Shown here one piece after another: positions 23,046-36,000 of a stretch of 64,000 nucleotides of DNA (positions are counted from its first letter, which is position 1; each line of letters starts with the position of its first letter). The DNA lies in assembly GCA_037783415.1 (NCBI GenBank), contig JAZGTN010000028.1:744001-808000 (forward strand), written 5' to 3'. A program made the translations under genes and the position numbers. The stretch comes from Leptasterias polaris. Taxonomy: Eukaryota; Echinodermata; Asteroidea; Forcipulatida; Asteriidae. The notes beneath the pieces were generated by a model, which was not told where the DNA came from, did not search any database, and saw nothing but the letters and a program-made list of their open reading frames with translations.

Positions 23046-25879
23046 GTAAGTCATTATCATTTTAAATAATCACTTTTATTTAAAAAATTTAATTTCTCGG
23101 TAGGACCCCTATTGCAAATCATTCTGCAAAACTAGATAAAAAACCACGCTGGCATTAGGGCCTAGTCTTGTTCCCTGTAATAGCAACTAATGGCCAAAAT
23201 GAAACTAACACTGTATTTGGCATCAGTTTGGCTATGTTTACTTAAATTGAGAAATCCACATTGTTGTCAAATAGTATAGGGCCCAATGTCATGGATTTAC
23301 TTACGGCAGATATCTGCTCTTACGGTCTTCAGAATGTTTTACAGGGTGCCGTAAACAATGATGCGGTAAGCAAAGCCCTTTAAATGGACCATGGTCTTTA
23401 CCGCAGCAGTGATTTCCAAATCACTTGATGTTGTTGAATGTTGTTCCATTCCTCCGTGACAAATTCTTCTCGGTTAGCAAAATGCAAACACCAAAGCAAG
23501 TGCCCTTTTCACGAAGAGGCAATTTAGCCCCTTCAGCCAAACGTTTGTGCTTTGAAGAAAACCGCGTTTGAAGTTAAACTGTTTTTTAATCATTGTTAGG
23601 GAGACTGTTTGGCAATTACACTTTGACATGTACCAACCATGAAAGTGTACATCTTAGATCATGCCAATATGTTTTTGTTTTTTATCATAGTATTAATGAG
23701 TACATAACTGTTTAATACAATCGCCTCTTCCTGAAAACTTCGCAAGTGAGGTATGTGTACAGCGCGTCGTGTTTAAACAAATGCTTAAACGAAATTGCCT
23801 GTTCGTGACCACTGCCCGTGAGTGAAAACTCAAGGTTATCTAGGCCATAACAATTACCTATTCTCGATGAGTATTTGTTTTTAGCACCGTGTCAGTGCTA
23901 TGTACCTCAATGTAAAACATTTGTAATTCAAGATTGTGGCTATCCCTGAAAACTCAAGACTGTAAATTTGGTGTAATTTTCCTTGTGCATTGTTGGTTTA
24001 ATTACGAAATTATAACATTTTATGACTTGAAACTTAGGGGACAATGTTGATGCCAATCATAGCATCCAAAATGTGTAAAAACATAGTATTGCCAAAGCGT
24101 ACGATTTTTAAGAAGTGGCTCTTCATGAAAACGTTGACAAAATGTTTGACGTCATAAAAATGTGATTTCATTGAGCTGCACCGAAAGTATTTCCTAACAA
24201 ACTGCTGCGAACGTGAATGGTATTTTGGCTGGCAAGCTGTTTGTGCGGTTACCAATGTTTGTTGTGATGTAGGTACTTTTCGTGCTTTAAGTAGCTCTAT
24301 GAAATTAGGAACAAATAAAAAGATGTATAGTGTAGAGATACTGCGGACAGTTGTGTCACTGTTATATCTTCTAATAAAGGTTAAATTAAATTAAAAAACA
24401 AGTTTACAAGGTTGGATCAAACAATTCAAATTTGTATGGCTGGCCTCCTCATTCTGATGGTTAATTAAATGTAAGAAAATTTGTAGAGTGAACCGTGCAT
24501 GATATAAGCACACCTTGCTATTCACAAACCCAATCCCACACAGAAACAAGAGTACATTGGCTACTGATCTGTGACCACCACGGACCGTGCATCAACCGAC
24601 CACTCAAATGAACCTTTAAAGACAAATAATGTGAGCTCTGATTATGGCTGTTCGATTTCCCACGGGACTTCCCCCAATTCTTGTTTGTGAAACGATCTTG
24701 AAATTGAATTCCCGGGAACCTTAACAAAAGCTCTAGCAACATTCTGCTGTGGGGCTGGGGACACAATTGGGGGAAAGTGATCATGTGCGGTCACAAGGAC
24801 CGTGTTGTCATGGTAATTTTACAGTACGTGATAGTTGGACTTTAACTTGTTGGTTCGGGTGAAAAATAATTGAGATAAAAAACACCATTGCTGGACCCTT
24901 AAGCTGCACTACCGGGAAGAAGTGCGGGGTTACCTATCGGTACGTCGGATCCTGACTGTTTTCAATTTGCTTATTTTCCCCACAAAGTATCACTATAGGC
25001 CTACGGCCAAATATTGTATACAATATCGTACATTATACTGGTAAGGAGTGGGGGGTGGGGGGGGGGGGGGGGGGCTTGATCAGTAACTCAGTATGTTGAG
25101 CATTTTTAGCAGCACTTACACAATATTTATAACGAATACCTTGTTCTAATTTCTTGGAATCGCCACAACACTCTTATAAAAGTCAACGAATAATTTTGAA
25201 GCATTTCCAATGCCGTTGAGTCATTTCCCATAATGCAACATTAATCAATGAACAACAGATAAAAGCCCTAGATGAAACTATAAACTGTAGTATATTCTTG
25301 CAGAATAGTCCGCCGTAGTAAAGTTGCCTGTAAATTATTCATTTGCGGCCAGGTATTATGTTAGATAAATGACAAATTAGTCTCCAAATGCTGGCAGTGT
25401 ATGCAGCAGAGGCCCACAGTTGGCAAGAAAGCCCAAGGACGAAAACAAGAACCCTTAATAGTTGCTGGAATTAGTTGCTGTTGATTTGTGAGTTGCCATG
25501 TGTTCCAATAACATGAATGGAAGATACGAAAGTCAGATAATTTCTAATAATTTTTGAAACAGAAAATCTAAAAATGAATTTACAAGGTTGATAGTTATAG
25601 CACTGGTAATATTTTAAGAGACAACCGTTATCAGTAAATGCAATCTCAGGATTTTGTTAGTAATGGGTTATTAAAAAATTTTAAACATCGCAGTCAAAGG
25701 CTGAACTGTGTTTCAAATACAACAATAAATACATAAAACTAGATTTTTAAAACAATGGGAGAGACATTTGCTTTCTCTATCCTTGCCTTCATTACATAAA
25801 AGACTGGTCTTGTGCCGCTGTAATCAAGTCATCGATTTCCTTCCGGCTCTCCACTTTCTTATTCCAAGAGTTGCATCTC
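23046..25879. other. Intron 1, 5' part, no element seen
   Basis: Intronic sequence without recognised coding or RNA genes. A G homopolymer of about 19 lies within 25050-25076. Some repeat remnants may be present but none could be bounded. Confidence 0.5.
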
Positions 25880-26610
25880 CCACTTCATCAATGCGCAAGA
25901 ACCGGCCTAAAGTAACTTGTTCCTTTAATTTCTGTGTCTTTCCTCTTCCTTTCCCTCCTGTACTCCTTCGGCCCAACCTCATCTGCCCTCGTATACTTTC
26001 GCGCAATGTTCAATAATATCTTCTCCTCGATATGACAGTTCAGGCTCATGCACTCGATGTTGACACTGTCCGCCACGCGCAGTAACTCCCGTCCGCCCTC
26101 TTACCTCGGAAGATAGAGTCTGCTGATATTTGCCCACAAATGTATAGCATCCCATGCATGGTTATCAATTTTGTTTTGTCCTCCTGTTAGTGAAATCAAG
26201 ATCTTCTACCTCTATGTACCGAGAAAGAAAAACGGCCCATTGTGTTAATCGCCTTGATCATATTTCCCAAGTTCAGTTTGGACTTCACATGTTTCTTCAC
26301 CTGCCATGTATTTTGCCGTCAGCCTTACATTTTGTTCCTCGTGAATGACATGGTCCGACTCGAGTACACCGAGATACCGATAACTCTCCTCCTCACCCAA
26401 ATCCCTCATCTGGCATAGCGATGCCATCGGAATGTACCCTCTTTCCCCTCTTGATTGAAGCACATTTCTCCAGACCGAACTGCATCCCGATGTCCTTTCT
26501 GAAAATAGTGACGGTCTGCACCAACGAATTGATATCCGCATCATTTTTTGCAAAGAACTTCAAATCGTCCATAAAAAGCAGAATCATCGACATGGGCATC
26601 AGTGCAAGAA
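25880..26610 (-). pseudogene. R2/NeSL-like LINE remnant, C-terminal part
   Basis: Minus-strand fragments of a non-LTR reverse transcriptase. At 26599-26393 is the palm motif LLFMDDLKFFAKND, with the Asp pair at 26564-26569, followed by DIGMQFGLEKCASI. Further on come the shifted fragments SYRYLGVLE, SRLYLPR and EGGRELLRVADSV, which in intact relatives form the thumb and region toward the endonuclease. Frameshifts and stops break the frame, so it is dead. The other part of the same element lies beyond the inserted LINE at 31540-33040. Confidence 0.7.
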
Positions 26611-27027
26611 CAATTCAATTCAATTCAATTCAATTTCACATTTATTTCCATACTTCATGAAATTTCCAAACAGTACATAGCCAAAACATTAATTTAAAGA
26701 AGTAATCAAAGAAACATTAATTACAAGGCAAACAATTACATAAGTATGGAAGCATCATCGAGAAGCCGAGGCTTGTGGTGAGATGCCTGATGGACAGACA
26801 AACAGAACGTAAACAGGAACAAGAACGTACGGACAGACAAGTTGCACAAAGACAGAAATGATGAGAATAATATTAATATTATAGTAATATTAATAATAAT
26901 AATAACAATGATAATAACGACAATAACAAATATAAGTAAAGTAATATATATATAAAGAAAGAACATCAGCTGACTACTAAACATGAGTAAAAAGGAGATC
27001 TAAGCAGACTAGCTAGGTGAGAATAAG

Positions 27028-29995
27028 CTATGTCAGATACTGGGAGAGGAGAGCTCTTTTATAAGCACTTTTAAATCGACCCACAGAAGATTGTGATTTA
27101 ATAGATTCGCTTAAACCATTCCAAGGACGCGGTCCGAAGAAACGAAGCGTTTTCAGGTGGAATGATGTGCGGGTGAATGGCACATAGAGGTGTGATTTGT
27201 TATGCGATCTGGTTGAGTACCCATGGGTGTCACGGACAGAGGTAAAAAATGAACTAAAGGAAGTGGGTAAAAGATTGTGAGTGAATTTGTACATGAAAAT
27301 ACCTGTATGAAATTTGTTAATTTCAGCAAGTGCTAGTGAGTGTAATCGGACAAAAAGAGGTGCAGTGTGCTCCCGGGGATGCGAAGAAGTGCAAATCCTG
27401 ACAGCCCTTTTTTGAGTGGTGATTAGCGAACGAAGCTTGTTGTTAGAAACATGTGCCCAAACGATATTACAATAGTTAAGATAGGGAAGAATGAGGGTTA
27501 TTGTAAAGCAATACCAAGGATTTGGGAGGAAGAAAAGCACGAAGTCTAGACATAACACCGGTGTTGCGGGAGATGGTTTTAGTAATGGAAGAAATGTGTT
27601 CAGACCAGGAGAGTTGATCGTCAATAATGACACCTAGAAAGTTAGTAGAGTGAACTTGAAGGATAGGATTATTATCGATGCGAAGAATAGGAATATCGTC
27701 CAAGAGATGATAAGATTTACTGAAGAGCATGAATTTAGTTTTGTGTTGGTTAAGGGAAAGTTTGTTAGCTTTAAACCAAGAAGAGACTTTAAGAAGTTCG
27801 GCATTCATGGTGTTTAAAGAATTAGCCGGGTTGGAGTCAGAGAAAGTAATAGTTGTATCATCGGCAAATAAAGTAAAAGAAAGAAGGGAAGAGGAAGAAT
27901 GCAGATCATTGATATATAGCAAAAAAAGAAGAGGACCAAGAATAGAACCCTGGGGAACGCCATGCTTGATTTCTCGCCAAGAAGAGTTGTGATTTTTGAA
28001 GGAAGTGAACTGTTGCCTATTTGAAAGATAAGAAGAAAGCCATTTGAGAGCAACACCTCTTATGCCGTAAAAACTAAGTTTGTCAAGGAGAATGGAGTGA
28101 TCAATGGTGTCAAATGCTTTTGAAAGGTCAATAAATACACCGACTGTACTCATTTTATTATTGAGAGCAGTGGACACTTCATCAACAAATTGAGTAAGCG
28201 CCATGTCTGTGGAGTGATTTGCTCGAAAGCCGTACTGAGAGTTAGAAAGAAGATGGAAATGAGAGATGAAGTTAGTGAGTCTGTTACAGAAAAGTCTCTC
28301 AAGTATTTTTGAAAAGCAAGGCAGAACCGAGATGGGTCTGTAATTGCTAATATTATGTTTGTCACCATTTTTGAAGACAGGAATTACTTTAGCAACCTTC
28401 AGATTGGAAGGAAAAGAACCAGTGGTGAAAGTCAGGTTGAAGATGTAAGCAAGAGGGCGAGAAATAAAGGAAATGACAGATTTAATCACAGAAGAGTTTA
28501 TGCCATCAAATCCGCAGCTAGAGCTGCTTTTTAGATCATTGCTGATTTGAATGACTTCGAGGAAGTTAGTAGGAGTCAGAAAAAAGGAAAAGTTGTTCGG
28601 GTTGTGAAGAAAGTCTGTGAAGTGTGAATCAGTACTGGGGATTTTATTAGCCAATGAAGCACCAATTTTAGAGAAATGTGTGTTAAAAGAGTTAGCGATA
28701 TCAGGAGGATCTCGTAAAGTGTCGTCGCCGTTGGTAAATTCACAAGGGTCAGCCCTTTTATCTTTGCCCAGGATGCTATTAATTTCGCGCCAGATATTTT
28801 TCAAACTAGTTTTGTTATGATCCAGCTTCCGGGCAAAGTAATTCTTTTTAGCAGTGCGAATGACAGAGGTCAGGCGATTACGGTAGTCCTTATACAGACG
28901 CTCGTTAGCTGCAGTTGGATTACGTAAGAAACGACGGTACAGTCTGCTTTTGTGATCAGAAGAGTTGACAATAGACTGATTAATCCAGGGCTGGTTTCTT
29001 AAAGAATTACCCCTAGATTTCACTGAAAAAGGGAAATGAAGATTGTAAAGATAGTTAAAGGTGGTAAGAAAAGCATTGTATGCAGAATCGGCTTGGTCGG
29101 CCGCATAGACTTCACTCCAATTCAAATTCGCAATGTCTGCAGTGAAAGAACGGATTGTAGTTGTGTTGATATTCCTTGTGACATAGGTGTTACGAGTAGA
29201 GGCCGAGTTGTCAAGACAAAAAGGAGTCACCTGAAAAAGTGGTAGGTGATCAGTGATATCCGAATAAAGGATCCCTGCAGACATATCCTGGTCATTGTTG
29301 GTAAGAATGTTGTCTATCAGAGTGGCACTGTGAGGGGTGATGCGGGTCGGTTTGTCAAACAAAGGGCGGAAGCCATAAGCGAAAAAGGTGTTTACAAAAT
29401 CATCTGTGGGTCGATGATTAGAGCAATTAAGTAAATTGAGATTGAAGTCCCCCATTATGTAACATAGCTTTTTCTCATTGGCGATAGTATTGAGGCAAGA
29501 ATCCAAAGACCTGTTAAAATTATCTGGGGAAGCCCCAGGAGCCCTGTAGACATTACCGACAATCAAGTTAACAGCGTGAGCTCGTTGAATTTCTATGAAA
29601 ACACATTCAAAATATTCGCAAGATGTCATGAGATCGTTACGAATGTGGAATTTAAGCGAGTTGCTCACAAACATGGCAGCTCCTCCCCCTGTTTTGTCAG
29701 AACGAGAGGAATGAATAAGATGATAATTGTCCATATGGACGAATTGAGGAGGAGCTTCTTTAAACCACGTTTCTGAAAAGCCGTTGATTGAAAAAGAATG
29801 ATTGAGTGATAGCATAAAGTCATGAATATCGTAAAAATGTCTACAGAGGCTCCTGGAGTTCATATAAAAGATTGAGAAATTATCGGGTGTAGAAACATTA
29901 AGATTACAAAAATCATTGCGATCAAAGTAAGAGCAGGAATTGTAGCTAGCATCGTCAGCAAGAAATGAGTTATTGGTTGTTAAATCAGGAAACAT
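27028..29995 (-). pseudogene. LINE ORF2: endonuclease-reverse transcriptase, one frameshift
   Basis: The ATG at 29995 (MFPDLTTNN) is preferred; the open frame extends 10 codons upstream without another ATG. The N-terminal third is an APE-type endonuclease, with MNSRSL, SETW, GNVYRAPG, MGDFNLNLL, LIDNIL and TDHLPLF in order. The reverse transcriptase follows, with NYRPISVLPCFSKILERL, QYGFRANHST, IDLSKAFDTIDHSILL, HGVPQGSILGPLLFLLYIND and the catalytic FADDTT. The CR1/L2 C-terminal block (YLNYCNIVWAH... RFFGPRPWNGL) is present but in another frame. A single-base gain near 27494 (AATAACC for an expected AATACC) separates it from the main frame, which stops at 27476. It copies LINE RNA into nicked chromosomal DNA. 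As it stands the protein would lack its C-terminus. Confidence 0.88.
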
Positions 29996-30613
29996 ACGAG
30001 CAATAAATAAAATGAACAGAAACAAAAGAAAAATTAAATGTCACAATGAAGTACGAACACTGGAGATGGAGTATCAATGAACGTAATTCAAATTACATCG
30101 AGCGCAGAAAAAAACCATTTTAAATGAACATAAATAAATACTTAGATGAGGAATAAATATAGTTAAGTGAGTAAAGCAATAAACAAATGAATAACTTAGA
30201 GAGCTCAACATAAAAAATAAAATAAAATGCGGATGAAAGCAAGAAGATGGTAAGCAATCAAAGCAAAGCAAATGGGTAATTTGACGTGAAACAACAACAT
30301 ACAGGCAGACTAAAGCAATGCTGGTTAAAGCACAATAGACTAGAGGTTCTTAAGCAGCCAATAATTTGCATATTAAATCAAACAAAAACAATTGAATAAA
30401 TACAATTGTGGCAATAACAGAAAATAAATTAACAAAACTGAACTAGCCAAACTGCCTAATAAGGAACCAAATGTAAGTGATAATTACAATACGACGTGAC
30501 CCGGTGGGCAAAGTAAACAAACAAAAATGAAATGTTAATGAAGGTGAAATGCAATGAAAGCATTAAATTTAGCATTGAGCATTAGAGTCTGGTGTTGCTG
30601 CGTAGGAGGAGCA

Positions 30614-31375
30614 TCAAACTCTGCAGAAAGCAGCAAGACCTCCGGTGTTGTTCCGCCATTTACCAGCAACAAACCTGTACTTATGTCCTTCCTTGTAGGC
30701 CTTGGATACCTCCAAGCTCCAACGACGTTTCTCTTGCAGATCCTGTCTTGTCAAATCCTCAGTGCAGAAGTACGGGGTGTCAGCCAAGACCTGTCGCTGT
30801 TGGCGAAGGATTGTAATCTTGTCCTGGTAGCAATTCAACTTGAACAGGAGATGTTGAGGACGACCCGGTGTTTTTGGTCCATCCCGATGAGCTCTCTCAA
30901 GCTTGATGTCATGAAGGCCAAATTTTTCCTTCAACATTTTCTTGCAGAGGTCTAGGCAGTCTTCGTCTTTACTTTGGGGAAAGCCAATTACTCTGATGTT
31001 GCTGCGACGGCTAAATCGCTCCAGCTTATTGAGTTTCTCTGTATGATCGGCAAGTTGTATCTCCGCTTGAGCCCAATGGGTAGCCATTTTCTCCAACTCA
31101 TTGATCTTAAGTTCCAGTTCATTGACCCGTTCAGATTGAAATTCAATGGCCGTGTTGAAGCTCGCCTCAATGCTGTCGATGCGCCTATTTAGGTCGACTT
31201 GGCCCTGGCGGATCTCCTTTAAGGCACCCCGGACAAACTGCTGGAAGTCCCCTTGGAGTTCTGGGCGCTCAGTGGACGGGCCCGATGAGGTATGTGCCAG
31301 TGACTGGGGTGACAAAATGGGTGCCTCCCGATGGGGTGATGTTGATTTTGGTGATTTCTTTCGTCCAGCTGGCAT
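30614..31375 (-). CDS. LINE ORF1, L1-ORF1p-like RNA-binding protein
   Basis: 253 codons from ATG 31375, uninterrupted. A Ser/Pro-rich head (about residues 1-50) is followed by a heptad-rich coiled coil (about 60-125, with ELELKINELEKMATHW). Then comes an RRM-like core (RRSNIRVIGFPQSKDED about 132-148, KFGLHDIKLERAHRDG) and a C-terminal domain (GRPQHLLFKLNCYQDK). This is the layout of the L1 ORF1 protein (Transposase_22 family), a trimeric RNA chaperone. It sits here in a LINE whose ORF2 is of the L2/CR1 group. The end of the frame and the 0.6-kb gap to ORF2 show no overlap signal. Confidence 0.85.
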   Translation of the reverse strand: MPAGRKKSPKSTSPHREAPILSPQSLAHTSSGPSTERPELQGDFQQFVRGALKEIRQGQVDLNRRIDSIEASFNTAIEFQSERVNELELKINELEKMATHWAQAEIQLADHTEKLNKLERFSRRSNIRVIGFPQSKDEDCLDLCKKMLKEKFGLHDIKLERAHRDGPKTPGRPQHLLFKLNCYQDKITILRQQRQVLADTPYFCTEDLTRQDLQEKRRWSLEVSKAYKEGHKYRFVAGKWRNNTGGLAAFCRV

Positions 31376-31539
31376 ATTGAATAAGGGATATAGGCTGCGA
31401 CCATTCTATGATGGAACTTAGAAGGTTTGGATGGGTTCTGCGAGTCGGAAAGTATACTTTTTGAGCTTAAAAATGAAATTTTCTGGGAGCTCGATGTAAG
31501 TGCGTCCACACGTTAGCGCATCATTCTATCATTCTATCT

Positions 31540-33040
31540 AACAAACAGCAGTGGAGACAGAGAGTCGATCACCCTGAATAATGCTTCTTCTGCATTCATT
31601 GACGAGACTCTCGTTGTTGGTTGTCAGATTTATTCGCCACGTCTTCATGCTCTCATTTATAAGACGTTTTACTGCATTAGCCGATCCTACCATATCCAGA
31701 CATTCCATTATTCATACGCCTTCTTCTTGTACTCGATTCACGATATTTGCGAAGTTGGTCTTTCTGCTCCTGCAGTCCCTCAGTACAGCCTTATTGATGA
31801 TAATTTCGTACCTCTGCAGCCTTACTGCTTTCTGGAATCAACTGCTGGTCATCCATATGGCGATATAGGTCCTCTGCAACCATACTGGTCAAGACTTTAA
31901 ACATCACAATGTAAGCTTGTGATTGGTCAATACAAATTATCTGCAATGTTACCTTTCTTGACATCTTTCATGATCAGATCCGTTCTTGCTTAAGCTATCC
32001 AAAAGAGGACATTACCCTTTACTAGACAATCTTGCAGATGTAGGGTCATTCGATCATGCTCACTAAAAAGGTTCTCCAGGGGTTTTCAGTTTCGCACTTT
32101 CCTTACGTGTTGTTTCATCTTGTTCACGTCCATCTGGAAACTGTCTTAATACGGAATTCCTCTAAACTCATCTTTCTAATTTGTTAGTAATTCAGTTTGT
32201 CAGTTGTGCTAAACTGTTTTCTCCCAACATATAAAGTCTCTGTCTCTGCTGGCTGCGGGCATGCTTGCTTGTCTTTTTGTCAAATTCCTTTAGAACTCTC
32301 GCTGATTGGTGTAAATTGCCTGGTCTGGTGAAACTACCTGAACCTGTCATTGAACCTTTTCACTTTTGTAGTCGTAGCGTTGACCCTTTGCTTGATCTCC
32401 TCCATCATTACATCACTCACTCCTCAACTCTGAAACTTTTATTAAACCCTTAAATTCAATTGTATACTCAGCTCTTCTAGTAATTCTTTAATTTGACTCT
32501 CTTGCCGGCGTTTCCACCATGGTGTACTTTTTTTCTTTCTTGATTTTGAAGCCTTCATAAATAACTTCTCTCCTACTACAACTGCCCAACCGCCCATGCA
32601 AAAACTAGATTCTTAGTTACGATAGATAATTAGTACATACTCACCCAATGGTTTTACTCACCATGGCTGTCATTTCTGTCAGCCTTTTCCTTGGGACCCA
32701 GCGCAAAACTGCGATCCAGCTGTTTGACCACGTCCATCATCTCTTGAAGCCTAAGTCTTAATCCCTACCCTCTCTTCCGTTAACTCCACACCTCCTCTGT
32801 GTATATGCTATCTTCATCCTGACCATTCTGCTGATCAACATCTGCGAACCAGCGGCAACCTAACTCCTCTGGTACTGGGTTGTTAACAATCTCCATTCTA
32901 TCTATTTTAGCATGCACTATCCTCCTCCTCTCATCAATTTCCACGTTTGTTAACCGCTGGTTTCGATTGATCTGGTCTGTATCAAGACGCTGCTCACTAA
33001 TCTCAAACATTCCTTTATCTTGCCACAGGCTAATCATTTT
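31540..33040 (-). pseudogene. R2/NeSL-like LINE remnant, N-terminal and RT part
   Basis: Host element of the inserted LINE, read right to left. The segment 33037-32780 has an open frame with ISLWQDKGMFEISEQRL and LTNVEIDERRRI, a block found ahead of the RT in R2/NeSL-like proteins. Decayed RT follows: KVLTSMVAEDLYRHMDDQQL, then KAVLRDCRSRKTNFA (about 31780), ECLDMVGSA (about 31690) and QGDRLSPLLFV (about 31560), where the frame meets the inserted LINE. Stops and shifts are frequent. It resumes at 26610 with LALMPMS and FMDD. Identification rests on remembered motifs of this family. Confidence 0.68.
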
Positions 33041-36000
33041 TCAGTATCCTCTCTTGTCCAATCTTTATATAACACTCAATCACTCTTTTGTTATTGTTCT
33101 TACTCCATACTCTCGTGGTTACAACACGAATCCTGGTGTGAGCTGCTTGGACACGATCTGATGGTACCTGCTCAGGCATGCCGTTCAGGCATACCGTTCC
33201 AACCTTGCTCTGTGGGAGGTTGTCGCTCTTTGACCGTTGACTTGATGCTTCATATAATAATCGTCATTAACAAAGAATTGTGAGAAAGTTTGTAGTTTTA
33301 CGAGATGTTCAAAAGAAGGCAGAGAAACGAGCGCGTCCACACACTGATACAGTTTACACTGTGTGCGGTCCACGTTGAAAGAAGTCTTCCAAATACGAAA
33401 ACGTTTACATTTCCCCCCAGGAACAGCAACAACTTCTTAACAAGTTATCTGCGGTGTCTACCAAGTAGTATCATCAATGAGTTAACTTTTGATATAAACT
33501 AAACAACAGGAAACAAGACTTTTATACTCTAAAGAATCGGGAGCCGATCCGAAGCAGTGCCTCTTGTCTCGTCGCCATATTATGGCGATGATAGTATAAT
33601 ATAAATACACATATTATAACACTAATATGAAGCTTCAGGAAAATCATGAAGACATTTGTAAAGTCGCATCGGAAACTGAGATTCCCGTGGATGTTCAATT
33701 TTACATTTTCGAAAGGTCCTTAATTTCCAATTTTATCAGTTCAGCTTCATTTTTCCTGGTCCTATATAAAAAAAATTACATTAATTTTTTTTTTTTGAAA
33801 AGATGTGACGTACTAAAACATGTTTTATTTTGTATTAGTAGTGTACACAGCCCAAGAATATTTTGCAAAGATGCAATCTATTGTTGAGAAATTCTCACAC
33901 CGTCCAGGTGTATTATAAAATTACCACCTGGAAAGAATAAAGTCTGTTTTACCCCCGGTTGCTTGGCTTTTCATGCAGGCCGCCAAATCATAATAACCTA
34001 ATGATTGCATTATCCCTCAATCCATTGTGAGCCAGGAAGTAACTTAATAGTAACCCACTTTAAAAAAATCGTAATGCATGGTGTGCAGATTATTAAAAAA
34101 CAATTCCCTAAAATGTTTTTACGATGTCTTGCAGCGCATAATTTATTCGGATCCCATAATTTTCCATAAGTGCGAAGAAAACAATATCAGACAGGATACC
34201 TGTCTGTATGTGGTATGAGATTTCATCTACGGTCGATTTATTGTTAACATCAAGGAGGGAAGATGCCTATATGAAAAATCAATTCTAAAAATGGTATGTA
34301 TGTCTTGCGGCCTTGATTTTATGACATGCAAGCGACGTGTATATCGCGATGGATACGTTAACCAGTTTCATTTTTGTAGTGAGGAACTCTTGTATCGAGA
34401 AATATCTAGAACGCGGAACAATCGAGAATCTTCGTTGTGTAATGTTAGACAACAACAAAAAACTTGTTGAGATTTTGAGCGGGATGTCAACTCAAAGGTT
34501 GATCTGCAGGCCGTTCGTGTCAGGAGTATTCCACACGTCTTGTTTGTAAAATGTCTTATTTTTGGAAACCTTTTGCAGTAATATTTGCAGAAATATCCGA
34601 TGTATTTTATTTCAAATGCCAGCAAATAAGCCTCTGAATCAATGCGGTGTCATCAATGCCTGAACATAAAGCATAATGTATGATAGGGTATAGTGTATGT
34701 GTACATTGCATGTAGATACACTGGTATATGTTGCGAGGAGCATGGCCGTTGGTTGGAGTAGACACTATCTACCAATGCAAACTATCACTCAGTGTTGAGC
34801 TTTGTGACGACGATTTACCTTCGGACCTTCCGGTATACCTTCACGGTAGCAGAACTGCTAACTCTCCCTTATTCTGCAGAAAGTTCCCCGAAAATAAACC
34901 AATCTTTCTTTGTTCTGAAAAATCTCCCTGATTATGGAAACTGTTTCCCTTGTATGTTAAAAGTAACTCCACAACGCTCCTTGACTGTTGTACAAAAACT
35001 CACTGATTTCCCTTTTACAATTTCACCGTCGAGGAAGAAAATGCCATAGGCCCCTAGTTTTTTGTCCATTACGGCTGTAGTTAACTTTGCAAACCGCAGA
35101 GAGATTGTTTGAGTATTTTATTTTATCAAGTTCTTCCGCTCCTTTTGTAATTCCACTGGGAATATAGGGCACATTACTACCACGGACGTATAGTAAACGT
35201 TTGCATTATTGCGGTATGAAGAACTGAAGGACAGTATCAGAACAAATCAATAATACCCACAATGGTTTACAGCTCTCATCCAACCTGGATTTAGCGACAC
35301 ATTGTCCAAGATTTTTTGTCTAATGCGTTTTAAAGGTTTGATTTTAAGGGTCCTCCACACTTAAAAACAACACACTCAATTTCAGATAATAATATAAACT
35401 TGATAATATTCATCGACAAATTGATGAAAAGCAATATTTGACAAGTTAAATTTGCAGATTATTTGCAAGAAACTATTTACCTTAAAAATAAGTAGATTTA
35501 ATGATTCTTCCGCACAACTGAAAGCAACCGCACCTTTATTGAATAATAATAATCTCAAGTAATAAACCACATGGGAAACTGTTTGGGACGTTATGCAGAG
35601 GTCATTGGTTCAAGTCCTGCTTCAGTTGATTCGTCTTTGTTCAAACCCGAAAAATATAATTCAAAGTTTTAAAAGCATGAAACATGACCATGAAAACTTA
35701 CTTTGTAAGAAGCACTGGCTTAAGAGAGAGAGGGATTCAAAAACATTTCAATCTGAGAAACGATTCTCAGAATGTGTATTTCAATTAGGAATTGTATCCA
35801 CTTCAGATTTCATAAACGCTATAGCCCCCTTTTGAAATAAAATTTCACAGGGATATATTTATACAGTTATATAGGATTAAAACAATCGAACGGTTTTGAA
35901 AAACCAAAAGTATATTTTGCATTTAACTACTGAAAGCAAATTGCTTGGTATGTTATAGGGGAAAACGAAGAAGAAGAAGAAATGGGGAAAAAACATCAAA

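Larger units (their letters stand above)
26611..31539 (-). mobile_element. Full-length L2/CR1-type LINE
   Basis: A 4.9-kb minus-strand non-LTR retrotransposon. The order is a short 5' UTR (31539-31376), ORF1 (31375-30614), a spacer of about 0.6 kb, ORF2 with endonuclease and reverse transcriptase (29995-27028), a 3' UTR and a terminal (GAATT)n tail at 26611-26633. Both ends are set by the host element: coding sequence of an older R2/NeSL-like LINE stops at 31540 and resumes at 26610. A short TTGTT at both junctions may be the target duplication, partly merged with the tail. One frameshift near 27494 breaks ORF2; the rest is open, so the insertion is young. Confidence 0.88.

Noticed and set aside
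29996..30025. Longer N-terminus for LINE ORF2
   Set aside because: The first ten codons begin at TTG; the first ATG is at 29995.
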